The translations under genes were made by a program, and so were the position numbers. From Streptomyces sp. A2-16 (GTDB lineage: Bacteria; Actinomycetota; Actinomycetes; Streptomycetales; Streptomycetaceae), in contig NZ_CP063808.1 of the NCBI RefSeq assembly GCF_018128905.1, positions 6,138,001-6,202,000 of the forward strand: a DNA stretch of 64,000 nucleotides, written 5' to 3'. The number at the start of each line of letters is the position of its first letter. Positions within the stretch are counted from its first letter, which is position 1. Shown piece after piece: positions 15,679 to 22,707 of the stretch. Below the pieces are notes generated by a model, which saw only the letters and a program-made list of their open reading frames with translations, was not told the DNA's origin and searched no databases.

Positions 15679-18267
15679 CTAGGTCGGGGAACCGCCGGGC
15701 AGCAGCCCGAGCTCCGCCGCGCGGGCCGCGGCCTGGCGGCGGCCCGGCGCGTCGAGTTTGTCGAGCACGGCCCGCACATGGTTGTCGATGGTGCGGACCG
15801 ACACGACGAGCCGGGCGGCGATCTCCGCGTTGGTGAGCCCCTCGGCGAGCAGGCGTATGACCTGGAGCTGGCGGTCGGTGAGGCCCGCGGGGTTCTCGCG
15901 GGTCGCCGCGAGGGGGCCGCGCGGGATGCGGCGCACGCCGAGCCGTCGCAGTTCGGCGCGCAGCATCCGGGCCGCCGGTTCGGCGCCCAGGGCGTCGAAA
16001 GCGGCCAGGGCCGCCAGCTTGTCGGCGGGATCGGGACTCTCCGCGCACGCCGAGGCGTGTTCGTAGGGGCAGCCCGCGGCCTGCCAGCGGGCGGCGGCCC
16101 GGCGCCACTGCCCGCGGGCCTGCAACGCGTACGGATGGTCGGAGTCGTCCGGTGGGACCGGATGGCCGGCTTTGGTGAGCCAGTAGCCCAGTTCGGGCCG
16201 GTAGGGGGCGCCGGGCAGCAGGCTCGCCTGAGCATGAACGGGTTCGGCCGCCTCGATCACTCCCTTCGGGTCCCCGCGCAGCCAGGCCGATTCCGCCCGC
16301 GCCACCGCGACCGGCCCGGTGCGTTGCAGTTCCCTGGTCCCTACGGCGATCTCCCAGGCCTCGTCGAGGAGTTCGTCGGCGCCGGGGCGGCCGCAGCGGA
16401 TGCGGACCCGGGCGAGCACCGTCAGGGCGGGGCAGCGGGCCGGGACGAAGTCGTGCATGCCGTACTCGGCGTGCTTCTCGGCTTCGCCCCAGTCGGCGGC
16501 GGCGAGTCGGCGCATGGCGAGTTCGACGTGCAGGTAGTTGAGGAAGCCCAGGTGCTCCGCCCGGTCGGCGAGGTCCATCGCCGGGGGCAGGAACGCGTCC
16601 GCCTCGTCGTACTGGAGGTTGTCGAGCAGGGTCCAGATGATGTTGGCGTAGGAGCGGCAGGCGTGCTCGACCTCGCCGGCGGCGAGCGCGACCTCAAGGC
16701 TCTCCTCCAACTGGCGCCGCCCGCCGGGGTCTCCGGAGCGCCAGCGGGCGGTGCCGACGTTGTTCAGGGCGTGCGCGAGGATCGCCTGGTCGTCGGCCTT
16801 GCGGGCCAGGGTGATGGCGCGTTCGCCGTGCTCGACGGCCTCGGCGTAGCGCTCGGACAGCATGCGCAGCTGGGCGGTGTTGCTGACGGCGAGCGCCAGC
16901 AGCCGGTCGTCTCCCGCGTGTTCGAGGACGGCCACGGCCTCCCGGGCGGCCTCCTGAGCCTGGTCTGCGTTGCCTGCCCACCAGTGGATACGGGAGAGCC
17001 AGCGCAGGTCGGCGCCGAGGGCGAGGGTGTCGCCGAGGGAGCGGCGAAGGGCGACGGCCTCGCGCTGGGCGGCGACGGCGGCGGCCGAGTCGGCGATGGT
17101 GTAGGTCTCGACGGCGTAGCGTTCCAGCAGGTCGGCGAGTTCGGCGGGGGCGTAGCGGTGCCGTTCGCGCAGCACGAGCCGGAGTTGGGCGGCGGCCTCG
17201 CGGTGGGCGCCCGCGCAGGAGGCGTCCTTCGCCGCGTCGGGGCCGTAGCGGGCGACGGCGTCCCGGTCGCCTGCCTGGGCCGCGTGGTGGACGATCCGGG
17301 CGGCGTCCGATCCGGGGCGGGCGACGAGCGCCTCCAGGACGGCCCGGTTGAGGCCGATACGGCGGGCGGCGGGCAGGGAGTCGGCCACGGCCCGGCGGAT
17401 CAACTCGTGGCGGAACGCGACCCGTTCCGGGGTGACGGTGAGCAGACCGCGTTGTTCGGCGGCCGCGAGTACGGTGACCTCCTCGGCCAACAGCGCGTCC
17501 ACCAGGGGGCGTTCGACGGCGGAGGGGACGACGGCCAGCTGCTCCAGCGCGTCCACGGTGTCACCGGGCAGCCCTCGGAGCCGGGCGAGCACGGCGTCGA
17601 CGACGGTCGGGGGCACCTCTCCGGTGCCGCCGGCGGCGAGGATCTCGGCGACGAAGAAGGGGTTGCCGTTGGTGACGGCGTAGACCTGGGCGGGGTCGAC
17701 GCGGCCGGCGCTGAGGGTGCGTACGGCGTCCAGGGACAGGCGGGCCAGCGGCAGCCGGTGCACGCGGGGCGCACGGGACACCTGGCCCAGCAGGTGCCGC
17801 AGGGGGTGCTCACGGTTCAACTCGTCGTCGCGGTAGGTCAGGACCAGGAGAGCGGGCAGGCGATCCGCGCGCCGGACCAGGAAGCGGAGGGCGTCCAGGG
17901 ATGCCTCGTCGGCCCAGTGGACGTCCTCGACGACGAGGACCGCTCCGCGTAGTTCTTCGAGCAGGGCCTCGTGGACGCGATGGCGGTCACCGCCCTCCGT
18001 CACGGCACCGGCGAGTTCGCCGCCGACGCTGCCGATCAGGTCGCGGAAGGGGCCCAGCGGCCGTCGGGTGGCGAGGTCGTCGCACTCGCCGACGAGGATC
18101 CGGGTGCCGTCGGGCAGGTGATCCGGAAGGGCCTTCACCAGGCTCGACTTGCCGATACCGGCCTCGCCGAAGACGAGCACCACGGATCCGGCCCCGTCCG
18201 CCGCCTCCCGCGCGGCCGCGGCCAGTCGCGCCAGCTCGGGCTCGCGCTCGAGGATCCCCCAATCCAC
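15679..18267 (-). CDS. LAL-type LuxR regulator with AAA ATPase domain
   Basis: About 862 residues, the size of large ATP-binding LuxR (LAL) regulators. An N-terminal STAND/AAA ATPase carries Walker A FGEAGIGKSSL (about residues 33-43) and a Walker B-like VLVVEDVHWADEASLDALRFL; a long helical TPR-like middle (YAEAVEHGERAITLARKADD, NNVGTARWRSGDPGGRRQLEESL) follows; the C-terminal 65 residues form the LuxR helix-turn-helix (LTDRQLQVIRLLAEGLTNAEIAARLVVSVRTIDNHV). I take the GTG at 18267 (VDWGILERE) as start because upstream codons encode the tandem-repeat DNA; Shine-Dalgarno is weak. It lies 100 bp upstream of the FAD oxidoreductase in the same direction and may activate it. Confidence 0.87.
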   Translation of the reverse strand: MDWGILEREPELARLAAAAREAADGAGSVVLVFGEAGIGKSSLVKALPDHLPDGTRILVGECDDLATRRPLGPFRDLIGSVGGELAGAVTEGGDRHRVHEALLEELRGAVLVVEDVHWADEASLDALRFLVRRADRLPALLVLTYRDDELNREHPLRHLLGQVSRAPRVHRLPLARLSLDAVRTLSAGRVDPAQVYAVTNGNPFFVAEILAAGGTGEVPPTVVDAVLARLRGLPGDTVDALEQLAVVPSAVERPLVDALLAEEVTVLAAAEQRGLLTVTPERVAFRHELIRRAVADSLPAARRIGLNRAVLEALVARPGSDAARIVHHAAQAGDRDAVARYGPDAAKDASCAGAHREAAAQLRLVLRERHRYAPAELADLLERYAVETYTIADSAAAVAAQREAVALRRSLGDTLALGADLRWLSRIHWWAGNADQAQEAAREAVAVLEHAGDDRLLALAVSNTAQLRMLSERYAEAVEHGERAITLARKADDQAILAHALNNVGTARWRSGDPGGRRQLEESLEVALAAGEVEHACRSYANIIWTLLDNLQYDEADAFLPPAMDLADRAEHLGFLNYLHVELAMRRLAAADWGEAEKHAEYGMHDFVPARCPALTVLARVRIRCGRPGADELLDEAWEIAVGTRELQRTGPVAVARAESAWLRGDPKGVIEAAEPVHAQASLLPGAPYRPELGYWLTKAGHPVPPDDSDHPYALQARGQWRRAAARWQAAGCPYEHASACAESPDPADKLAALAAFDALGAEPAARMLRAELRRLGVRRIPRGPLAATRENPAGLTDRQLQVIRLLAEGLTNAEIAARLVVSVRTIDNHVRAVLDKLDAPGRRQAAARAAELGLLPGGSPT

Positions 18268-18626
18268 GCGCCCGATTCTGCCACCGGGAACGGCGGGAAG
18301 GGGCCCTTCGGAGCCTGCGGACCCTGATCCCCGGCCCAGCGCCGACCTGGTCGCCCGCGACACGGCCACCGGCCGCCGGGCCTTTCCGCGAGGGGCCACT
18401 GGTCGCCTGCCCCTTCCGCCAGGAGCCACCGGCCAGCCTGTCCCTTCCCCCAGGAGCTACCGGTCGCCCGCCCCTTCCCCCAGGGGCCACCAGCCAGCCT
18501 GTCCCTTCCCCCAGGAGCCACCAGCCTGCCTGTCCCTTCCCCCAGGAGCCACCGGCCGCCCGCCCCTTTCGCGAGGGGACCGAGGACTCGGCCCACGCTC
18601 AGCGATACCCCTGGGGCGGGGGCGCC
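18268..18626. other. Gene-free stretch containing a tandem repeat
   Basis: The 359 bp between the LAL regulator start and the FBP gene stop hold no convincing gene. All six frames are open for long distances only because the sequence is a GC-rich tandem array (see the repeat entry). The promoter of the LAL regulator must lie here or inside the array. Confidence 0.6.
18359..18572. repeat. Tandem array of 30/31-bp units
   Basis: About seven imperfect copies of a 30- or 31-bp unit, each beginning CAGGAGCCACC or GAGGGGCCAC and ending CCCTTCC(C/G)C; unit starts are visible at 18390, 18420, 18451, 18481, 18512 and 18543. Alternating 30 and 31 bp spacing breaks any reading frame, so the array is not selected as coding sequence. 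It sits just upstream of the LAL regulator. Confidence 0.8.
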
Positions 18627-19124
18627 CTACGCGGTGCCCGTCACCTTGGTGACGAAGGCGGCGATGTTAGTCACCGTCCGCCGGATCTTCTCGTCCAGGG
18701 TGAGCGTCTCGTGCAGCCGCGCTCCGGCGCCCGCGTCCCTCTTGCCGCGCACGTACAGGGAGCAGGCCAGGTCGTCGCATATGTACGCCCCGACCGAGTT
18801 GCCCTGCTGCCCCGCCTTGCCCGCCCTCGGCGCGACCATCAGGGAGACCCCGCCGGTGTGCGTGGTCAGGCACATCGAGCACATGCTGCGCCGCGTCTGC
18901 CAGGAGCCCGCGGCGGAACTGCGCAACGCGAGGGCCGTCGGACGGCCGTCCAGGACCGTCACGAGGTAGGCGCGGTCGGGGGCCTGCGGGTCGCGCCAGC
19001 CGAGGTAGTCCAGGTCCTCCCACGGCCGCTCGTCCAGGTCACGCGGAACATTGAGGCGCTTGGCCTCGCCCTTGGTGCAGTTCACGAAGGCTGCACGGAT
19101 CTCTTGCTCGGTCAGCGGTTCCAT
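18627..19124 (-). CDS. FBP domain (EF-G-binding, treble-clef) protein
   Basis: A 165-residue homologue of the fusidic-acid-resistance type elongation factor G-binding proteins. The N-terminal half is helical (LTEQEIRAAFVNCTKGEAKRLNVP); the C-terminal half has the zinc treble clef with CSMC (C-x2-C) and CDDLAC (C-x4-C) in TRRSMCSMCLTTHTGG and GAYICDDLACSLYVRG. FusB-type proteins bind EF-G and free it from stalled ribosomes. ATG start at 19124. It is divergent from a TetR regulator, and an excellent palindrome lies in the shared 70-bp gap, so the pair may form a stress- or drug-inducible switch. Confidence 0.87.
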   Translation of the reverse strand: MEPLTEQEIRAAFVNCTKGEAKRLNVPRDLDERPWEDLDYLGWRDPQAPDRAYLVTVLDGRPTALALRSSAAGSWQTRRSMCSMCLTTHTGGVSLMVAPRAGKAGQQGNSVGAYICDDLACSLYVRGKRDAGAGARLHETLTLDEKIRRTVTNIAAFVTKVTGTA

Positions 19125-19138
19125 AAGTTCACGCTAGA

Positions 19139-19159
19139 TTGCCTAAAAGCTTTAGGCAA
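19139..19159. promoter_or_regulatory. Palindromic operator between FBP gene and tetR gene
   Basis: Perfect 9-bp arms TTGCCTAAA / TTTAGGCAA around AGC, 21 bp in total, in the gap between the two divergent starts (19124 and 19195). Size, symmetry and place are those of a TetR operator governing both genes. Confidence 0.72.
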
Positions 19160-19194
19160 ATGCATAATTGATTCTGGCGACCGAGAGGACTCTT

Positions 19195-19776
19195 ATGGCA
19201 CGGGTAGGGCTGACCACGGAACGGCTGGTCCGGGCGGGCGCGGAGCTGGCCGACGAGGTGGGCTTCGAGCAGGTGACCGTCTCGGAGCTCGCCCGGCGCT
19301 TCGACGTCAAGGTCGCGAGCCTGTACTCCCATGTGAGGAACTCCCAGGACCTCAAGACCCGGATCGCCCTGTTCGCCCTGGAGGAGCTCGCCGACCTGTC
19401 CGCCGACGCGGTGGCCGGCCGGGCCGGGAAGGACGCCCTGACCGCCTTCGCGAACGTCTACCGCGACTACGCCCACGCCCACCCCGGCCGCGCCGCGGCG
19501 GCCCGGTTCAGGCTCGACCCCGAGACGGCGGCCGCCAGCGCGGGCGTACGGCACTCGCGAATGATGCGGGCCATCCTGCGCGGCTACGACCTGCCCGAAC
19601 CCGACCAGACCGATGCCGTACGACTGCTGGGCAGCACGTTCCACGGCTACGCGAGCCTGGAGGGGGCAGGCGGGTTCAGCCACAGCTCCCCCGACTCCGA
19701 GGAGTCCTGGACGCGGATCCTGGACGCCCTCGACACGCTGTTGCGCAACTGGCCCACCCGCCGACCGACAGGCTGA
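19195..19776 (+). CDS. TetR family regulator
   Basis: A 193-residue regulator: N-terminal HTH (LTTERLVRAGAELADEVGFEQVTVSELARRFDVKVASLYSHV in register, residues 6-48, with a normal recognition helix) and a C-terminal ligand-binding domain of the WHG/TetR_C_33-like type (FANVYRDYAHAHPGRAAAARF, LLGSTFHGYASLEGAGGF). ATG at 19195 behind GAGAGG. The GDSL hydrolase starts 5 bp after its stop and is surely in the same operon. Ligand unknown; the controlled genes are likely the hydrolase and the divergent FBP protein. Confidence 0.92.
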   Translation: MARVGLTTERLVRAGAELADEVGFEQVTVSELARRFDVKVASLYSHVRNSQDLKTRIALFALEELADLSADAVAGRAGKDALTAFANVYRDYAHAHPGRAAAARFRLDPETAAASAGVRHSRMMRAILRGYDLPEPDQTDAVRLLGSTFHGYASLEGAGGFSHSSPDSEESWTRILDALDTLLRNWPTRRPTG

Positions 19777-19781
19777 GGAAC

Positions 19782-20951
19782 ATGCACGACTGGATCACCA
19801 CCCCCGTCACGGCCGAGCTGCTGCGCGGCGCCCTCGACGTGGAGCGCACCGAGCACGGGGTGCTCCCGCACCGGCTGCCCGCCCGGGCCCGCGCGCAGAA
19901 CACCGACGAGCAGCTGGCGATGGCGGAGTCCCAGCCCTCGGGCGTACGGCTGGTCTTCCGCACCCGGGCCACCGCGGTGGAGCTGGACGCCCTGCCGACC
20001 AAGCGGGCCTACGTGGGGGCGCCGCCCCGGCCCGACGGCGTGTACGACCTCGTCGTCGACGGGAAGCCGGCCGGACGGGGCATTGTGCTCGGCGGCACTG
20101 TCATCACCGTCGACATGGCCGCGGGGACGTCCGAGACGCGGCCCGGACCGCCCGGCACCGTCCGTTTCGATGGCTTGTCCGGCGGGGTCAAGGACATCGA
20201 GATCTGGCTGCCGCACAACGAGACCACCGAGCTGATCGCGCTGCGCACCGACGCGCCCGTGGAACCGGTGCCCCGCGACGACCGCCGGGTGTGGCTGCAC
20301 CACGGCAGCTCCATCAGTCACGGCTCCGACGCGGCGAGCCCCACGGGCATCTGGCCCGCGGTCGCCGCGGCACTGGGCGAGGTGGAGCTGATCAACCTGG
20401 GTCTGGCCGGGAGCGCGCTCCTCGACCCGTTCACCGCGCGGGCCGTGCGGGACACACCCGCCGACCTGATCAGCCTCAAGATCGGGATCAACATCGTCAA
20501 TCACGATCTGATGCGGCTGCGGGCGTTCGGTCCCGCGGTCCACGGCTTCCTCGACACGATCCGCGAGGGGCACCCGGACACGCCCCTGCTGGTCGTCTCG
20601 CCCATCCTGTGCCCGATGCACGAGGACACACCGGGCCCCTGCTTCCCGGACTTCGGCGACATCGGCGAGGGCCGGCTGCGGTTCATGACGCTGGGCGACC
20701 CCGCGGAACGCGCCAGCGGGAAGCTGACCCTCCAGGTGATCCGCGAGGAACTGGCCCGGATCGTCGAGCAGCGGTCCGCCGAGGACCCCCACCTGCACCA
20801 CCTCGACGGGCGCGAGCTGTACGGCCAGGACGACTTCGCGGAGCTGCCCCTCCCGGACGACCTGCATCCCGACGCGGCGACGCACCGTCGGATGGGGGAA
20901 CGGTTCGCACGGATCGCCTTCGGAGACGACGGGGCGTTCGGCAGCGACTGA
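19782..20951 (+). CDS. GDSL/SGNH-like hydrolase
   Basis: A 389-residue two-domain protein. Residues about 1-160 form a beta-rich N-terminal domain (VRLVFRTRATAVELDALPTKR, DGVYDLVVDGKPAGRG) like the accessory domain of carbohydrate-active SGNH esterases. The catalytic domain has block I WLHHGSSISHGSDA with the Ser inside GSSIS rather than strict GDS, block II INLGLAGSA with the oxyanion Gly, and a C-terminal catalytic pair LPDDLHPDAATHRRMG (DxxH). No signal peptide, so it is cytoplasmic. It is co-transcribed with the TetR regulator immediately upstream. Substrate unknown; an esterase of acylated sugars is the best guess. Confidence 0.85.
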   Translation: MHDWITTPVTAELLRGALDVERTEHGVLPHRLPARARAQNTDEQLAMAESQPSGVRLVFRTRATAVELDALPTKRAYVGAPPRPDGVYDLVVDGKPAGRGIVLGGTVITVDMAAGTSETRPGPPGTVRFDGLSGGVKDIEIWLPHNETTELIALRTDAPVEPVPRDDRRVWLHHGSSISHGSDAASPTGIWPAVAAALGEVELINLGLAGSALLDPFTARAVRDTPADLISLKIGINIVNHDLMRLRAFGPAVHGFLDTIREGHPDTPLLVVSPILCPMHEDTPGPCFPDFGDIGEGRLRFMTLGDPAERASGKLTLQVIREELARIVEQRSAEDPHLHHLDGRELYGQDDFAELPLPDDLHPDAATHRRMGERFARIAFGDDGAFGSD

Positions 20952-21374
20952 GGCGGCGGACCGGGATCCTGGAGCGGCCGGAGACCACCGCAGGCAGGTA
21001 GCGCCGGGCGCGGACCGCCACGGGCGGACACCGCTACGGAGCGGCACCGCCGGGCGCGGGCAGGGCTACGTACCGGGGGGCGCCACGGGCGGAAATCGCC
21101 ACGCGCACAGGGCTACCGGCGGAAATCGCCACGCCCCGGCACCCCCGCCGGCAGGAATCGCCACGCCCCGGCACCCCCGTCAGCAGGGACCGCCACGCCC
21201 CGGCACGGCCCAACGCGAGGGTCGCCGCGTCCAGAGAAACTCACGGGGACCGCCACACGCGGCCACGCCCACGCCCACGCCCACGCCCACACGCGAGCCT
21301 CCCCGCGCACACAGCAACGCGCACACAGCAACGCGCGGCCATCGCCACGCGCGGCCATCGCCACGCGCCCACCA
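20952..21374. other. Gene-free, repeat-rich convergent gap
   Basis: The 423 bp between the convergent GDSL hydrolase and LysR-like genes carry no credible gene; they contain several layers of tandem repeats described separately. No clear terminator hairpin was found. Confidence 0.6.
21117..21364. repeat. Nested short tandem repeats
   Basis: Four kinds of repeat follow each other: three copies of an about 32-bp unit containing GCCACGCCCCGGCAC (21117-21213), a run of four CCACGC hexamers near 21263-21288, two exact copies of GCGCACACAGCAAC (21305-21318, 21319-21332) and two exact copies of GCGCGGCCATCGCCAC (21333-21348, 21349-21364). The common core is (T/C)CGCCACG. Exact adjacent copies point to recent slippage. 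Confidence 0.8.
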
Positions 21375-22190
21375 CTACCCCCTGCGCTTGGGCTTGCCCC
21401 TTCGGGCCCCCGCCCCCTTGGAGCCGCCGGGCCCGCCGGAGCCGGATCCTCCTCGGCCCCCCTTGCCCGCGCCGGACGATCCTCGCGTCGAGCCCTTCCC
21501 GGTGCCGGACGATCCCCGCGCCGAGCTCTTCCCGGCGCCGGTCTGCTTGCGGGCGGTGCCGCGCTCCGGCTCCGGCTGCGTGCGGCCCCGTGAGCTGTTG
21601 ACCGTGCGTCCCCGGACGATGCCGATGAAGTCCTCGACCATGCCCGTCGTCGCGTCCTCGCGCCAGGACAGGGCGATGTCGGACTGCGGGGCGTCGGTCA
21701 GGGGGCGGTAGGTGAGGTCGCGGCGGTGGTGAAGACGGGCCAGCGACTGGGGGACGACGAGGACGCCGATGTTCGCCGCCACGAGCTCGATCGCGTCCGC
21801 GGTGGTGGCCGGGCGTTCGAAGGCCGGTTCGCCGGGTGGCCGGTCCCAGCCGATGACGTCGTCGAGGGGGTGCAGGACGACCTCGTCGGCCAGGTCCTCC
21901 AGGGTGACCTCCTCGGCCGCGGTCACCACGTGGTCCTTGGGGACCACGACGACCGTCGTCTCGGTGTAGAGGGGGATCGCGCTGAAGACCGTACGGTCGA
22001 CCGGCAGTCGTACGAATCCGGCGTCCGCGGTGCCGTCGCGCAACAGGTCGGATGCCTCGGCGGCGGTGACCTGGAGGAGCTCCAGGGGGATGTCGGGCAG
22101 GCGCTCGTTCCAGATCCGCACCCACTTGGCGGGCGTCACCCCGGGGACGTACGCGAGCCGGAAGGAGGGGGAATCTGGGGAGTCTGTCAC
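21375..22190 (-). CDS. LysR-type effector domain without helix-turn-helix
   Basis: A 271-residue protein starting directly with the periplasmic-binding-like effector fold of LysR regulators: FRLAYVPGVTPAKWVRIWNE, LLRDGTADAGFVRLPVDR, PLYTETTVVVVPKDH and AANIGVLVVPQSLARL. The N-terminal 60-residue winged helix of LysR proteins is absent and there is no open frame upstream that would supply it; GTG start at 22190. The last about 75 residues are a lysine-, glycine- and serine-rich low-complexity tail (repeats of SSGTGKG / SSGAGKG) that could bind nucleic acid or a partner. It is divergent, at 58 bp, from a DUF5997 gene; this pairing may be functional. Confidence 0.82.
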   Translation of the reverse strand: MTDSPDSPSFRLAYVPGVTPAKWVRIWNERLPDIPLELLQVTAAEASDLLRDGTADAGFVRLPVDRTVFSAIPLYTETTVVVVPKDHVVTAAEEVTLEDLADEVVLHPLDDVIGWDRPPGEPAFERPATTADAIELVAANIGVLVVPQSLARLHHRRDLTYRPLTDAPQSDIALSWREDATTGMVEDFIGIVRGRTVNSSRGRTQPEPERGTARKQTGAGKSSARGSSGTGKGSTRGSSGAGKGGRGGSGSGGPGGSKGAGARRGKPKRRG

Positions 22191-22248
22191 GCGGCAAGGT
22201 TACCCACTGTGGTCGGAGGTCTCGTGCGCGGCCGATAGTCTGGACTCC

Positions 22249-22632
22249 ATGACGTCGCACCAGAACACCCAGACGATGAAGCCCGCGACCGCGGCGAAGA
22301 AGCTGGGTGTGTACCTCCCTGCCACCCCCGCCGAGTTCCAGGAGGGTGTCGTCTCGCGCGCCGAGCTCAACGAGCTCCAGACGAACCCGCCCCAGTGGTT
22401 GCAGGACCTGCGACGCAACGGCCCGCACCCCCGCCCGGTCGTCGCGGCGCGGCTGGGTGTGTCCATCGCGGGGCTCGCGCGCGGCGGGGTCACCGAGGCA
22501 CTCACCACCGAGCAGATCGAGGCGCTGCGCGAGGACAGCCCCGAGTGGCTGGAGAAGGAGCGCGCCACGCAGGCGGAGGTCCGCAAGGAAGCGGCGCGCA
22601 TCAAGGAAGCGAAGAAGGACAAGGAGTCCTGA
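22249..22632 (+). CDS. DUF5997 family protein
   Basis: A 127-residue actinobacterial protein recognised as DUF5997 from TMKPATAAKKLGVYLPATPAEF, VVSRAELNELQTNPPQWL and the helix-turn-helix-like RPVVAARLGVSIAGLARGG. The C-terminal about 25 residues are a charged helix (KERATQAEVRKEAARIKEAK) that may coil. Function is unknown. The gene is divergent from a LysR effector domain that lacks its own DNA-binding part; the HTH-like segment makes it tempting to see DUF5997 as the missing DNA-binding partner, which is inference only. ATG at 22249. Confidence 0.85.
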   Translation: MTSHQNTQTMKPATAAKKLGVYLPATPAEFQEGVVSRAELNELQTNPPQWLQDLRRNGPHPRPVVAARLGVSIAGLARGGVTEALTTEQIEALREDSPEWLEKERATQAEVRKEAARIKEAKKDKES

Positions 22633-22707
22633 CACAGGGGCCCGCGGGGAGCCGGGGCCCCGAAAACTCCGGTGCGCCGGATCGAACACCTCTGCGACCA
22701 TTCCGGC

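Noticed and set aside
15529..17952. Plus-strand open frame of about 800 codons opposite the LAL regulator
   Set aside because: It is an antisense by-product of high GC; the minus strand encodes a clear ATPase/LuxR protein.
18359..18572. Considered as a CRISPR array
   Set aside because: Units are contiguous with no unique spacers of constant length and there are no cas genes.
17901..19781. Plus-strand open frame running from inside the LAL regulator into the GDSL hydrolase
   Set aside because: Only the part from 19782 has a start context and family similarity; the rest crosses the tandem array, the FBP gene and the TetR gene in the wrong frame.
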